64,000 nt of DNA from Dermacentor variabilis (lineage: Eukaryota > Arthropoda > Arachnida > Ixodida > Ixodidae). Each line of letters begins with the position of its first letter. Positions within the stretch are counted from its first letter, which is position 1. Positions 52,480-62,130 of this stretch are shown here, piece after piece. Below the pieces are notes generated by a model. The model was not told the origin of the DNA, searched no databases, and was given only the letters and a program-made list of their open reading frames with translations. The stretch covers positions 230,836,024 to 230,900,023 of the forward strand of contig NC_134571.1 of NCBI RefSeq assembly GCF_050947875.1. Reading direction: 5' to 3'. The translations under genes and the position numbers were made by a program.

Positions 52480-52775
52480 CGACGGCGTCGCAGCCCTTGC
52501 CTCATGGACTGCGACGATTAATTTTCCTCATCCCGAGCTTCGGGACAAGGCCGCATCGATGATGGGGAGCGTCGGTGTGGAGAAGTTGAGCGGCGGATGT
52601 TGGCGGACCGGCGGAATGGTAGTGATGTAGCCCGAGGTTCGTCATCGTAATAAGGGCGCGGAGAACCCGCCATAGAACTTGGCACATATGGAGTAGCGCT
52701 AAGCGACTGCACGTGACTACAGTGGCGTGCGACGTGGCCTGCATAGCCCCATGCCATAATGAACGCAAATAATAA
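52480..52775 (-). pseudogene. Gypsy Gag C-terminal fragment
   Basis: From about 52760 the minus strand reads AWGYAGHVARHCSHVQ, a zinc knuckle (C-x2-C-x4-H-x4-C) whose first two cysteines are lost. It is followed by an Arg/Ser/Pro-rich tail (RRSTSPHRRSPSS). Homology ends at about 52775, just inside the right inverted terminus (52790), so most of gag and the 5' LTR are missing. Confidence 0.65.
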
Positions 52776-52823
52776 TAAAAAATGAACGGGTCCACCTAGT
52801 GGACTCTTACAGAATACTTGCCC

Positions 52824-53359
52824 AGTTCCCAACAAACACAGGAACCTCCGCAATCGCGCCGGACATTTTCGGCAGTTTCCTCGAAGGCATCCCTTCCGAG
52901 GATGGAAGCGGTCAAGCAAGTTTTGGAGCAGCTCTGGGAGTGTTAAATTTGGCACTATGGAGCAGGTTTGGAGCATGAATTGTCCGTTCTGCAGCAGTAA
53001 ACACATGTTTTGGAGCAGTTTGGTAAATGTCAATAGAAGTGAAATACAGCCATATGAAGAAACTTTGTTTTTTATTTCAGTTTGCAGAACACCATTAGGT
53101 TATGGCAGATCAGTTCTAAGGAAGACGGCAAGACAAGCAAAATTCATGACAGGGAAAAATTGTCCCCCACCTTTGCAGCATGAAGCTACAAAGGAAACCC
53201 ATTCAGGTTTCTCAGAAATCAGCATTAAATTAAATACCAGATGTGCTTACTAAATGTAGCCAAGAAAAAATATAACCTAGGGCTTTCCTTGATCAGCGCT
53301 CACTCTGTATTGAAAGGCTAGTCAGGGGTGGCACTTCCCAAAGCCATTTTGCAGCAATT
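52824..53359. other. Unassigned, contains short GGAGCAG repeats
   Basis: At 52922-53023 several TTTGGAGCAG motifs recur (related to 53360-53520). The frame 52957-53253 (plus) has no known motif. Confidence 0.5.
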
Positions 53360-53520
53360 ATTGGAGCAAGTAAAATTGCATTTTGGAGTAGTTTCGAGCA
53401 GACAAAATTGCATTTTGGAGCAGCTTGGAGCAGACTAAGTTTCATTTTGGAGCAATCTGGAGCAGAAAATTTTCATTTAAAGACAGTTTGGAGCAGGCCC
53501 ATCTGAATTTTGGTGGATAA
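53360..53520 (+). repeat. TTTTGGAGCAG minisatellite
   Basis: Four to five units of about 30-40 bases built from AA(A/G)TT(G/T)CATTTTGGAGCAG(C/T)TTGGAGCAGAC, with decreasing similarity to the right. Confidence 0.8.
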
Positions 53521-53864
53521 AAGAATATGGCAGCGCACATCAAAATCACGACAAAACACAGAATAAACCAACATGAAGTGCATAGTAAATGCACGATTTG
53601 AAGCTACAGTGTACTAGAATGTGGAACAGTGAGTCGAGCGGTGGCACGGCGCATGCTTTCCTGTAAAGCTGAAAGCATCGGTAATGCTACGATCAAGCTA
53701 TATATTCCTGTGCTGACTCTCACCATATCAGAAAAATTTCTCAAATTGTGCTGTCCAATTGACATGGTAACATAATTTCTGGGTCACCATATATGTCACT
53801 GCATACCCAGAGAGCGCAATCAACCCTGGCCTGGTATAATATAGAACTACCATAATCTGTTTTA

Positions 53865-54245
53865 TTGCGATAGCGATTATATGGACACTCCAGGCACATT
53901 TCTCCCGTCACCGTGATGTACACCCGTGAGCACAAGTATACGGACCACAGGGTCGCCGAAGAAACTGAATTTCTTCGTAATTAACAAGCGTAAACTGGAA
54001 TTAGTGAGTACACTGAAAAGTTCGCAATGCCGAGTTTGGACTGCAGTCCTCAATTTAAAGTTGCGTTCACAGGCAGAGGAAAAAAATTCGGCTTTATTGT
54101 GCAACCCCTGTTCCGTATACTTTTGCTCATGGGTGTACCATATAAAGTCCAGGGGTGATAGCATCGTCGCCGCACGCCATATGTTGTATGTGCAAGTGAA
54201 CGCGTCCGTGGGTGAGCGGAGGGTGGTGCTTCAATCTTGCGCGCG
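53865..54245 (+). repeat. Dispersed repeat copy carrying a MITE
   Basis: Plus-strand homologue of the complement of 44440-44780, interrupted by the 215-bp insertion at 53921-54135. Confidence 0.75.
53921..54135. mobile_element. 215-bp Tc1/mariner-type MITE
   Basis: Flanked by TA (53919-53920, 54136-54137). Inverted ends read CACCCGTGAGCACAAGTATACGGACCACAGGG and, as complement, CACCCATGAGCAAAAGTATACGGAACAGGG. The paralogous repeat at 44440-44780 lacks it and shows a nearly continuous CATG(T)TCCATATAAAGTCC at the site, serving as an empty-site control. Confidence 0.9.
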
Positions 54246-54869
54246 CTAGGGAGAAAAACGAGGAGGAAGTGCACAGTCTTCCATGGCCGGCAAGCAACAC
54301 CCTCTAGACTAGCTAAGGCCTCTCCATATCCTCCTCTCCTTTGTGGCTACATCATCACACTACGACGGAGCGCTCTCGGTACTTTCGAGGAGCGGCCGTC
54401 GTGCCCCCACCTGCTCCAACCATTGTCCGTGACCTTGGAGCTTCTGCGCATGTGCGGAGAAGCACAAGCCAAAGTATGGAATTTAAGACATTTTGATATC
54501 TTTATTACTGCTTTACTCCTTTACTGCAAAAATAAAAATATTATTTTGTAATAATTCATACTTTTTCTTGAACAGCGTGTATTGTAAGGTAATATTGCTT
54601 TGTGTACGTGATTTTGTTTTCCCTTTTCATCTTCATACACAGTGATCACCTAGAAAATGCGTTTGCACTGCGGTAAACATCAGTCACTCCTTCGTTTTCC
54701 GATGGTGGTCACATGCAGTGACACATATTCACCGTTCTGTGCGTCTTTTTTTCGTGCAGCATGTGTCACTAAACTATCAAGGCTGTGTCAGAAGTGAGCA
54801 CTGGCACAGTAGCGACGACGTGAGTGCGTCGGCGCCCGGAGGTGCATGTGAAGTTTGCAGGCTGTGATA
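54246..54869. other. Unassigned; upstream of the P-like transposon
   Basis: No motif recognised. 54780-54869 may be the 5' leader of the P/THAP9-like gene; no TATA box was identified. Confidence 0.4.
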
Positions 54870-55021
54870 ATGCCTGGACATTGTTGTGTACCGCAGTGCT
54901 GCGGGAACTATGACGGTGGTGAACGTGTGCATTCTTCACCTTCCCTTCGGACCCAGCAAGAAGGGCTTAATGGATTAAAGCTATCCACCGTGCGGACTTC
55001 ACTCCAGGAAAGCAGTCGGTG
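54870..55021 (+). pseudogene. THAP domain, exon 1
   Basis: It starts MPGHCCVPQC, the C-x-PxC opening of THAP DNA-binding domains. A one-base shift after the codon for GERVH leads to a second frame reading FTFPSDPARRA, a stop, and WIKAIHRADFTPGKQSV, the typical middle of the domain. It ends at GTG|GTAAGG, a good splice donor. THAP domains recognise transposon ends (Drosophila P, THAP9) or gene promoters. The frameshift and stop show the copy is dead. Confidence 0.75.
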
Positions 55022-55290
55022 GTAAGGAAAACATTCCTTTGACTGTCGTCATTCCACCTCCCCCAGTTGCATCGAAAATGCTGCGGGCAGCATGCTGCGA
55101 GATAATGGCGTAGTGCTGCCTCTTTTGGACCGCCTAAATATGTTAAGTAGTAGTGAAATAGTATTCCTGACATTCAGTTCACACGAAATTTATGCGAAAT
55201 TCCCCTCATTGCTTTGCCGCAAGCCTAACGTTTCATGTTTAAAGTTCAGGTTCTAGACCTTTTATTCTCTTTTTTTTTTTTTTATCCCAG
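55022..55290 (+). other. Intron of the P/THAP9-like gene
   Basis: 269 bp with donor GTAAGG and acceptor TTTTATCCCAG preceded by a long T run. Joining 55021 to 55291 continues the THAP domain in phase (SV then VYERHFKP). P-type elements are known to contain introns. Confidence 0.65.
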
Positions 55291-55722
55291 GTCTATGAGC
55301 GCCACTTTAAACCATCCGACATGGTAAGTACAACCGGTTAAACCAGTTATATGGATACAATGACGGGCAAAGTAATTGAAGTCACACTGAAGCTCATATG
55401 GTTATGACCTGATGCAGTTCCAAACATACTTCCCGACTGCCCGGCATATTTTTCTGCCCCAAACGCAAACACGTCTCGGGGGGCCCCAGACGAGAAGAGG
55501 ACGCACTGAGAGGCAGCTGCGTTACAAGATGCCATCAGCAAGTCTATTGAGACCCACCAGGCGGAAGAAGACAAAAACAAAATTGATAATTTTCAGGCAC
55601 TGTTACAGTGCCTGAAAATTACCATGTCTCAAGGTTTCCAAATTCTGGAGTTATTTCCCAGCATGACTAAATACTCTTTCTCAGTCTAACTGTCATGGTT
55701 TCCCCAGCAATCAGAAAGTCAG
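55291..55722 (+). pseudogene. THAP C-terminus and coiled coil, exon 2
   Basis: VYERHFKPSDM gives the end of the THAP zinc module; the usual third ligand Cys (VCExHF) is Tyr here. The frame continues through two stops with TMTGKVIEVTLKL, PDAVPNILPDCPAYF and a stop, then LQDAISKSIETHQAEEDKNK and NFQALLQCLKITMSQG, a Glu/Gln/Lys-rich segment likely to form a coiled coil. Near the end, PAIRKS leads directly to VNVTEDL at 56454 once the piggyBac-like insert is ignored. Confidence 0.75.
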
Positions 55723-55726
55723 TTAA

Positions 55727-56452
55727 CCCTTTGAGGGTCGAATTATTTTGAAAAAAACTTTCCCAGGTGGTCAAATTACTTTATTGCGGATCTTGAATGT
55801 ACAAAATGTATAAAGTCAGGAATAAATAGTAAAAAAAAATTAGGAACAGTATTTTGGTGTCGGCATCACTCAGAACTGCAAAATGTTCAATAGTATTTCA
55901 GAGTGTGGTACTTCTTGAAACACAGGTCTACGCACAGCGCCTTATCGCAGTCTGCACCCCTAAAATATGTGTCTGTTCTCCTCTTGGAGCGACGAGTTGT
56001 GTTCGCGCACACATGACATCTTCCCTGCGTGCGGCTGCCTTGGGCAGAGGTCTGAGGCACCCTCTCGCGTAAGCGCGTTGCCGCAGGAAGCAAGAATACT
56101 TTGCGAGTGGTGGTGATAAATAAGCTAAGAGCAGTGCCAATCAAGATAGAAATCAACTTCCCCAGCCCTGCAAGAAAGTGCCGACAAAGAGAAAAATGAC
56201 GTTTCGCGCGCCTCTGTTGCGATCACGCGGCGAAACCGAAACTGCAAAAGGGGTGTTGCCACAGTCTGCGTGACGCGCTGAAGCTAGAAATCAGTTCTCT
56301 TTATCTCCCCAAGAAGGTAGCACAAATTTCAAACGCTTCTTGCAAGTCTGAAGAGATGGCAGCACCTCCCAGTGAGCCCGCATCGTCATTATGGCGCGAA
56401 ATTTCAAATGGAGGGTCGAAACAGTACCTGTACGGCAAAGGCCCTCAAAGGG
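55727..56452. mobile_element. piggyBac-like non-autonomous element, 726 bp
   Basis: TTAA flanks (55723-55726, 56453-56456) and inverted termini CCCTTTGAGGGTC and, as complement, CCCTTTGAGGGCC. No transposase fragment was recognised inside. Its removal with one TTAA restores the P-like reading frame. Termini differ from those of the element at 2831-3447, so this is another family. Confidence 0.85.
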
Positions 56453-56456
56453 TTAA

Positions 56457-56655
56457 TGTCACCGAAGACCTCTCTATAAAGCTGTATTTTCAAGATGTCA
56501 AGGTCACCAAACTGGATGGCATGATCATTCCAAAAAGTGTGAATTGACATTCAGTGCTTGACACATTTCCTGGATGCTGTTGAGAGCTCTGATAGGATTT
56601 CTGCCTTTCGCAAACCCGAAGACAGGACAGGTGGCATATTGAAGCTCATGCTCTC
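56457..56655 (+). pseudogene. P/THAP9-like transposase, middle segment
   Basis: The frame reads VNVTEDLSIKLYFQDVKVTKLDG and MIIPKSVN, then after a shift DIQCLTHFLDAVESSDRISAF and GGILKLMLSLL. It ends where the LINE begins and the next part of the protein resumes at 60745 with LARYSSELLVF. The order matches THAP9-type transposases, in which this region precedes the RNase H-like domain. Confidence 0.65.
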
Positions 56656-56659
56656 TCTT

Positions 56660-58905
56660 CTTGGATGGATGGAAACAACTTTATTTTGAATCCGGCAAAT
56701 TTGACGACCCGGGCTCAGGTCTCCCATGAGGGGACTTCGAGGCCTTGCCTTGTCGCCGCCTCTAGGCCTTGCTGGACAGCCCACTCTTGTGTCTTGAGGT
56801 TGCGAGCTGCGCAGAGCGGCGGCCCACTTCGACGCAAGAGCCTCCGGAGCTACTGCCATTGTAGCTGATGTAACCCGACACTCCCACAACATGTGCGACA
56901 GCGTCGCTCTAGTTTCCTGACATAATTCGCAAAGAGCAGTAGGGCATTGCGCGGGGAAAATGTGCTGCATTCGCACCGGACTGGGGAATGTTTGTGTTTG
57001 CAATTGTCGCCAGATGACTGCCTGGCGACGTTTCAGCATGGGGTGAGGTGGAGGCAGCAATCGCCTGCCTAGCTGGTAGTGCTTGGTGATGTCAACATCA
57101 CTGTACCTGACCAGACGTTCTCGCGTGTTTTGAGCCAGGAGTTCCGAACTCAAAGAGGCGGTCTCCGATTCTGCGCGGCGGGTCAGTTCTCGCGCAGAGC
57201 GGTGTGCTACCTCGTTCAAGTTAATGAGGCCCTCATCGGTGGGGGTGGCGACGGGCGCTGGAAACCTCGCAGTGTTATCGAAGTGCTGTCGACCAGCTTT
57301 CCTTAGAATCTGGAGAGCTTCGGAGGAAATGCACCCCCGCGCGTAGTTGCAAACTGCGGATTGTGAGTCACTAAAAACTACCTCGCAGAGGGGGTCGGTA
57401 AGCGCAAGCGCAATCGCTACCTCTTCTGCTGTTTCGGGGTATTCCGTTGCGACACTACACGCGTGCGTAAGCCGGGAGCTAATGTCTACGACTACCGCCA
57501 TGAACCGGTGTTCTCGTCTGTATTCTGCGGCGTCTACAAAGCGCGTAGTCCTCCTTCCACCCAAGGAGCGCAGCAGTGCCTTGGCATGGGTCTGGCGTCG
57601 GCTCCGATTAAATTCGGGGTGCATGTTTCGAGGTATAGGGGCGACAATCAGCGTGTCGCTGAGGTCAGGTGGAATGACCTGTTTCTGACCGTGTTGGACG
57701 TGGTAGTTGAAGCCGAGTTTCTGCAGGATGTACCGGCCCGTGGCTGTCAGAGACATGCGTTCGAGTTGAGAGGTTTTTTGCGCATCCACGATTTCCTCAA
57801 GCGTGTTGTATACCCCCAGCTGTAGCAGACGAGCAGTGCTTGTGGACTCCGGTAGGCGAAGGGCGATCTTGTAAGTCTTGCGTATAAGGGTGTTGATTTT
57901 CTCCCTTTCGGTGACATTGCAGTTGTGGAAGGCAGCCACATAAGTGATGTGACTGATTGTGAAAGAGTGTATGAGGCACATGACACTGTCCTCCTTCATG
58001 CCCATGTGCTTGTTTGTAATGCGTTTGATCAGGCGGGTAGCCGCTGTAACCTTGCCTTCGATTTTGCGAATAGCTTCTATGTTTGACCCGTTGGCTGTTA
58101 TATGCATGCCTAGGATGCGTATCTTCGGGACTCGGGGAATGCAGGAGCCGTCTTGTGTACAGAGCATTACGTCGTCACATTGGCGCGACTCGGCTGTAGA
58201 CTTGGGCCGGCGGCGTGGGCAGTAGACGAGCAGCTCCGATTTCAGTGGAGATAGTCTGAGACCTGTGTCTTGGAGGTACGTTTCGACTGCAGAGACTGCT
58301 GCTTGTAAGGTGCATTCTATCTGACCGTCACTGCCCTTGTTGACCCACAGGGTGATGTCATCTGCATACAAGGCGTGATGGAGGCCATCGATCTCGTCGA
58401 GGTAGGCCGGGAGACCCAGCATCACGAGGTTGAAAAGGAGCGGGGATATGACCGATCCTTGAGGAGTACCGGTGCTTCCTAGTGTATGTTCTTCGGCCGT
58501 CATGCTGCCGACCACGAGGGTGACTGTGCGGTGCGACAGGTAGTCTCTGACGTAGTTGTACCTTCGCTCACCCAAGTTGAGCTTGTTTATGCGGCTCAGG
58601 ATTGCTGCATGTGCTACATTGTCAAATGCCTTTTCCAGATCTAGGCCGAGGATGGCCCGGTTGCCACTAGTTGGGTCATTGATAATCTGGTGGTAGAGCT
58701 GGAGCATGACGTCTTGAGTGGAGAGGTGTGACCGGAAGCCCACCATAGTGGGTGGGTAGGCTCCAGTGTCCTCGAGGTGGTGGTTGATGCGGGAGAGGAA
58801 CGCGTGCTCCATCACCTTTCCAACGTAGGATGTGAGGTAAATGGGCCACAAATGATTGAGGCTGGACGGCTTGCCTGGCTTCGGTATCAGGACTGCTTTA
58901 AGCGC
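56660..58905 (-). pseudogene. LINE ORF2 part 2: RT, RNase H and zinc motif
   Basis: The open frame from 58851 runs 766 codons, past the element end into flank at about 56655. Residues 1-300 are RT: WPIYLTSYVGKVMEHAF, MVGFRSHLSTQDVMLQL, LGLDLEKAFDNVAH (first Asp), GTPQGSVISPLLFNL and HHALYADDITLW (YADD active site, intact). Residues about 430-520 include VVVDISSRL, then VFSDSQSAVCNYARG (RNase H) and later RSARELTRRA with the His/Asp region degraded. Residues about 630-660 hold CPTALCELCQETRATLSHMLWEC, the C-terminal CCHC motif. It is the longest ORF in the window and only lightly damaged, so probably one of the younger elements. Confidence 0.85.
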
Positions 58906-58911
58906 GGGCTA

Positions 58912-59401
58912 CATGGAGCGAATTGTCACGGCGAACGCGGCGCGGCAAACAGGGGCGTGGCGGCAAGACGTCGAAGATGCGCTGCATAGCAATACATGAG
59001 GCGAACAGCGGGCGCACGCCGCCGCGAGTTCGCCGTGTTGGCGCCAGTGTTATCAGACTTAGCATACCCGTTGTGGTAAATGATGAAACAAATATAAGCG
59101 CTTTTTAAGCTGGCATATACCACTTTTATAACTCAAAAATACACCAACACTAGCGCAGACACCAACGTGGTTGCAGAAGACGAGAAGAGGCCCATGCGCG
59201 AAAGACCAGCATGCCTAGCGACCGGAACTGGTGCCTCCCGATTGGCTGTCGTCCGCCGCTGTGCGCTCGACGCTTCCGGTGGCCCGACGAAAATATTTGG
59301 ACAGGCAGGTCGGCGGCGGCCGTCAAATTTTTGGATGCCAGCCGTCGGGCGTTCGCCGCCCAAGGAAGTTCGTCACTCGGACACCGGTTATTCGCTCCAT
59401 G
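58912..59401. mobile_element. 490-bp TA-flanked MITE inside the LINE
   Basis: Short 12-bp inverted ends CATGGAGCGAAT, flanked by TA (58910-58911, 59402-59403). It lies between the endonuclease and RT parts of the LINE. The interior (GC-rich, many GCGGC runs) has no recognised coding sequence. Confidence 0.75.
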
Positions 59402-59423
59402 TATTCCTGGTTTTAGAGCGTTT

Positions 59424-60745
59424 CTACGCCTCTGGGATGCGACCTGCTCGCCAGCATTTGTTGATGTATGCCGTAAGAGCGGTTATCGAGGCATCATCGA
59501 GGTTTCGTAGAGTCTTGTTCGTAACCTTGTCGGGACCAGGTGCTGATTTGCCATTAAGGTCGTGGAGAGCTGCGCGGATCTCTGACTCGTGAAATTCTTC
59601 ATCGAGTGTCACATTTGTCTCTCCAGTGTAATCTCCGTGTTGAGCATCGGGCCGTTGAGGGAAGTACTTGGCTAGCAGGCATGTCACGAGCTGGTGATCA
59701 CTCGTGGTAGCCTGTTCCTTGTGCAAAAGGCGTTGCAGGTTTGCTTGCTGAGTAGACTTGCTCTGCGTTTCCCCCAAGAGGTGACGAAGGAGACACCACG
59801 TGCTGCCATTGTGGAGCTGCCCATAGACTGCGTTGCGGATGTCATACCACTGTTGGCGGCTTAAGGTCCGGCAATGTTCTTCCAGCTGGCGATTGATATG
59901 TGCGAACTTCTTACGAAGCTTTCGGTTGTGCCTTTGCTTTTTCCATCTTGCGTTTAGCGACGTCTTGGCTTCCCAGAGGTGGGCTAGTCGGCTGTCGATC
60001 TTGTCAACCTGGACTTCGGGTGCGAGCGTCTGCGTCTCCTTGTTCATGTCGTTGTTGAGCGTCTCCATCCATGCCTCGATGTCATCGATCTTCTCCTCAC
60101 CTCTCTGTTCAGCTCGCTGCTTTCGGAATTTGTCCCAGTCCGTCCACTTGAATAGCTTAGGAAAAGGGGGTGTACCCGCCTGAGGAATTCGTGTTTCTAT
60201 GATCATGTGGTCACTACCGAGATCTTCAAAGGTATTGCACCACATTGCTTGAGGGATATTGCGGACCGCCGTCAGGTCTGGTGTCGTGTCCCGTGCCGTA
60301 GAGGTGCCCGTGCGGATTGGCACCGTGGGATCGGTAATAAGAGTTAATTCGGCATCATGTAGGTCCTGCCACAGGCGTCGACCTTTGGCGGTAGTGTAGC
60401 CATAGCCCCAGGCCTCGTTCGGGGCGTTAAAATCTCCCCCCACCAGAAACGGGTTTGCGCCCAAGGCAAGCGCCCCTCGGAACAGAGAGAGGAAACGAGC
60501 CCGTGAGTGAGCCGGATTACTATATACGTTGAGGAGAAATACACTGTGGTTGCGTGTTCTATTGGGAAGGAGCTCTACAAACATGTTTTCCGCATGTATG
60601 CCGCTTACGCTGTGTTCTTGCACTGCTATGCCTTTCCGAATTAAAATTGCAAGTCCGCGATCAACGGGAATCGGCGAGGCATGCACAGTGTACGACGAGG
60701 AGCAGCAAGATACTTTGACCTTTTTAGGAACAAGTTTTTCTCTTT
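59424..60745 (-). pseudogene. LINE ORF2 part 1: AP-like endonuclease
   Basis: The frame (ORF 60791-59424, of which about 60745 onward is element) contains SPIPVDRGLAILIRKGIAV, FVELLPNRT, FLLNVYSNPA, PFLVGGDFNAPN (catalytic GDFNAxN), TTPDLTAVRN and DLGSDHMIIE (catalytic SDHxxI). It continues into the linker with KSAPGPDKVTNKTLRNL and ends WRAGRIPEA, just before RT. The N-terminal strands with the first Asn/Glu are missing by truncation. After GRIPEA a TAG replaces the usual Trp codon. The enzyme would nick target DNA. Confidence 0.85.
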
Positions 60746-61873
60746 TTGAGCAAGTTAGCCCGCTACTCTTCAGAGCTGTTGGTATTTTCAAGCCTCCTGT
60801 TTACTGTCTCTCCTCATGCCCATAAGTACTTGTGGAACCACAGAGGTCTGACGTTGCCGCATGAGTCCACAATCAGACGTGTCTGCAATTCACATGTTGT
60901 TAATCCAGCAGCTGAGCAGCACGATGCTTCCTTCCTGTTGTATGCGAAGAAGCTCGTGGGTGCAATGAAGGATCATGAGAAGTCTGTTGTTCTCATGATG
61001 GATAAGTACACGCATATTTTGATTATAAGGGTGGCACGATTGTCAGCACTGCCAGCAACACTTCAAATGCAGCAAGGACAGCACGTCTTAATGATTCAAA
61101 GCCTCCTTTCATCGCAAAATACTGTTGTTCACATTTTGCCAGTTGAACAAATCAATGCCCAACAGCTGAACACTGCGCTCAACAGCATCGTGAATGAGCT
61201 TAAGTAGGCTGGGCTCCGCATCATTGCAGTCATCACAGATAACTCAATCAACCGCAAAACAATGTCTCTCTTTGCATCGTCATCATAAATAAGCAGCTCC
61301 GATCCTCACCCATCAGATCCCATTCATCCTCTTTTTTTCGTTATTGACCCTGTTCACCTGTTGAAATGTATTCAGAACAATTGGATCAACCAAAAGAACT
61401 ATGAAACCTGCATGTTTTTTCCTTCACTTATGGATTTGAACTCCGACCCGAAAATTATCACTGCTCCATTCAAAACCCTCCCTGTTCTCCACTCAAAGGA
61501 AGAAGATCAATTTATCAAGGCTACTCCAACAGTGTCAGTAAAGGCCTTCAACCCATCCAATATGGAAAGGCAAAACGCTAAGCTTGCACTGAAAGTGTTC
61601 AACCTAGCTGCCCTAGAAACATGCAGTCAATGCTATGCACTGCAGCATGCAGCTGGAACAGCGGAATTTTTAAAGATTGTTGAAACCTGGTGGAGATGGT
61701 TAATGTGATGTTGCCCAGCAAAGGACACATGCTTCGTGATGATCTGCAGGCTGTCATCACTGAAAAATTGTGTGCGCAAGTTGAATTCCTTCAAACCATC
61801 ATGCAGTGGCTTGACCTCTGGGAAGGTTTGAAGTTTGACAATGGAATTTTCACTCGGGAGACCCACAGTGCCT
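60745..61873 (+). pseudogene. P/THAP9-like transposase, RNase H-like domain
   Basis: LARYSSELLVFSSLLFTVSPHAHKYL is followed by NHRGLTLPHESTIRRVCNS and MKDHEKSVVLMMDKY, where the Asp of the MMDE/VVDE motif starts the RNase H-like fold. Later pieces in other frames are HILPVEQINAQQL (61132 onward), VITDN (second acidic region, about 61230), DPVHLLKCIQNNWI (about 61348), FNPSNMERQNAKLALKVFN (61550 onward), and VEFLQTIMQWLDLWEG with THSALCH near 61870. At least four shifts or stops occur. The frame is cut at about 61873 by the LTR of the next element. Confidence 0.8.
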
Positions 61874-61875
61874 TG

Positions 61876-62065
61876 TGTCACGTGGTTGGTGCCGCGCGGG
61901 GCACGAGCACGCAGGGACGGACCGAAACGTGCGACCACTTGCTTGGACGAAAAGGGAATGCCCCTCCTTTATTGGGCCCGAACATATAGACACACACAGA
62001 TCACAGGGGGCGCCACACTCTGGTGGCAGCCTAACAAATGGGGCTGAAATGTGGCGACCTCTACA
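61876..62065 (-). repeat. 3' LTR of a minus-strand Gypsy element
   Basis: On the minus strand it begins TGTAGAGGTCGCCACATT and ends CCACGTGACA; AATAAA is present near 61975 (complement). It is preceded by a purine tract TTCAAGGGGGGAGA (62079-62066). The partner LTR is beyond the window. Confidence 0.75.
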
Positions 62066-62130
62066 TCTCCCCCCTTGAAGCATTGGAGGTTAGACGGGAG
62101 AGATTCAGGAAGCCAGACACCTCAAAAGTT

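Larger units (their letters stand above)
46958..52823. mobile_element. Region bounded by 34-bp inverted termini
   Basis: GGGCGGGTATTTTGTAAGAGTCCACCTAGTGGAC at 46958-46991 matches the complement of 52790-52823, starting GGGCAAGTATTCTGTAAGAGTCC. These look like the two ends of a DNA transposon or MITE into which the Gypsy fragment was inserted. The flanks (ACCA left, AGTT right) show no clear duplication, so two independent MITEs are also possible. Confidence 0.5.
56655..60745 (-). mobile_element. I-like LINE inserted in the P/THAP9-like gene
   Basis: A 4.1-kb minus-strand non-LTR element with endonuclease, RT, RNase H and C-terminal zinc motif. The 3' end lies at CCATCCATCC (complement of 56665-56675), a short tail. 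It is 5'-truncated before the endonuclease is complete. Both flanks are P-like coding sequence. Target duplication is unclear: left TCTCTCTTCTTGG versus right TTTTTCTCTTTTTGAG. Confidence 0.85.
54870..61873 (+). mobile_element. P/THAP9-like transposon, broken by three later insertions
   Basis: THAP domain, coiled-coil region and RNase H-like transposase segments lie in order on the plus strand at 54870-55722, 56457-56655 and 60745-61873. Separating or ending them are a TTAA-flanked piggyBac-like element, a minus-strand LINE and an LTR retrotransposon. Terminal repeats were not found; the right end lies beyond the window. Confidence 0.75.
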
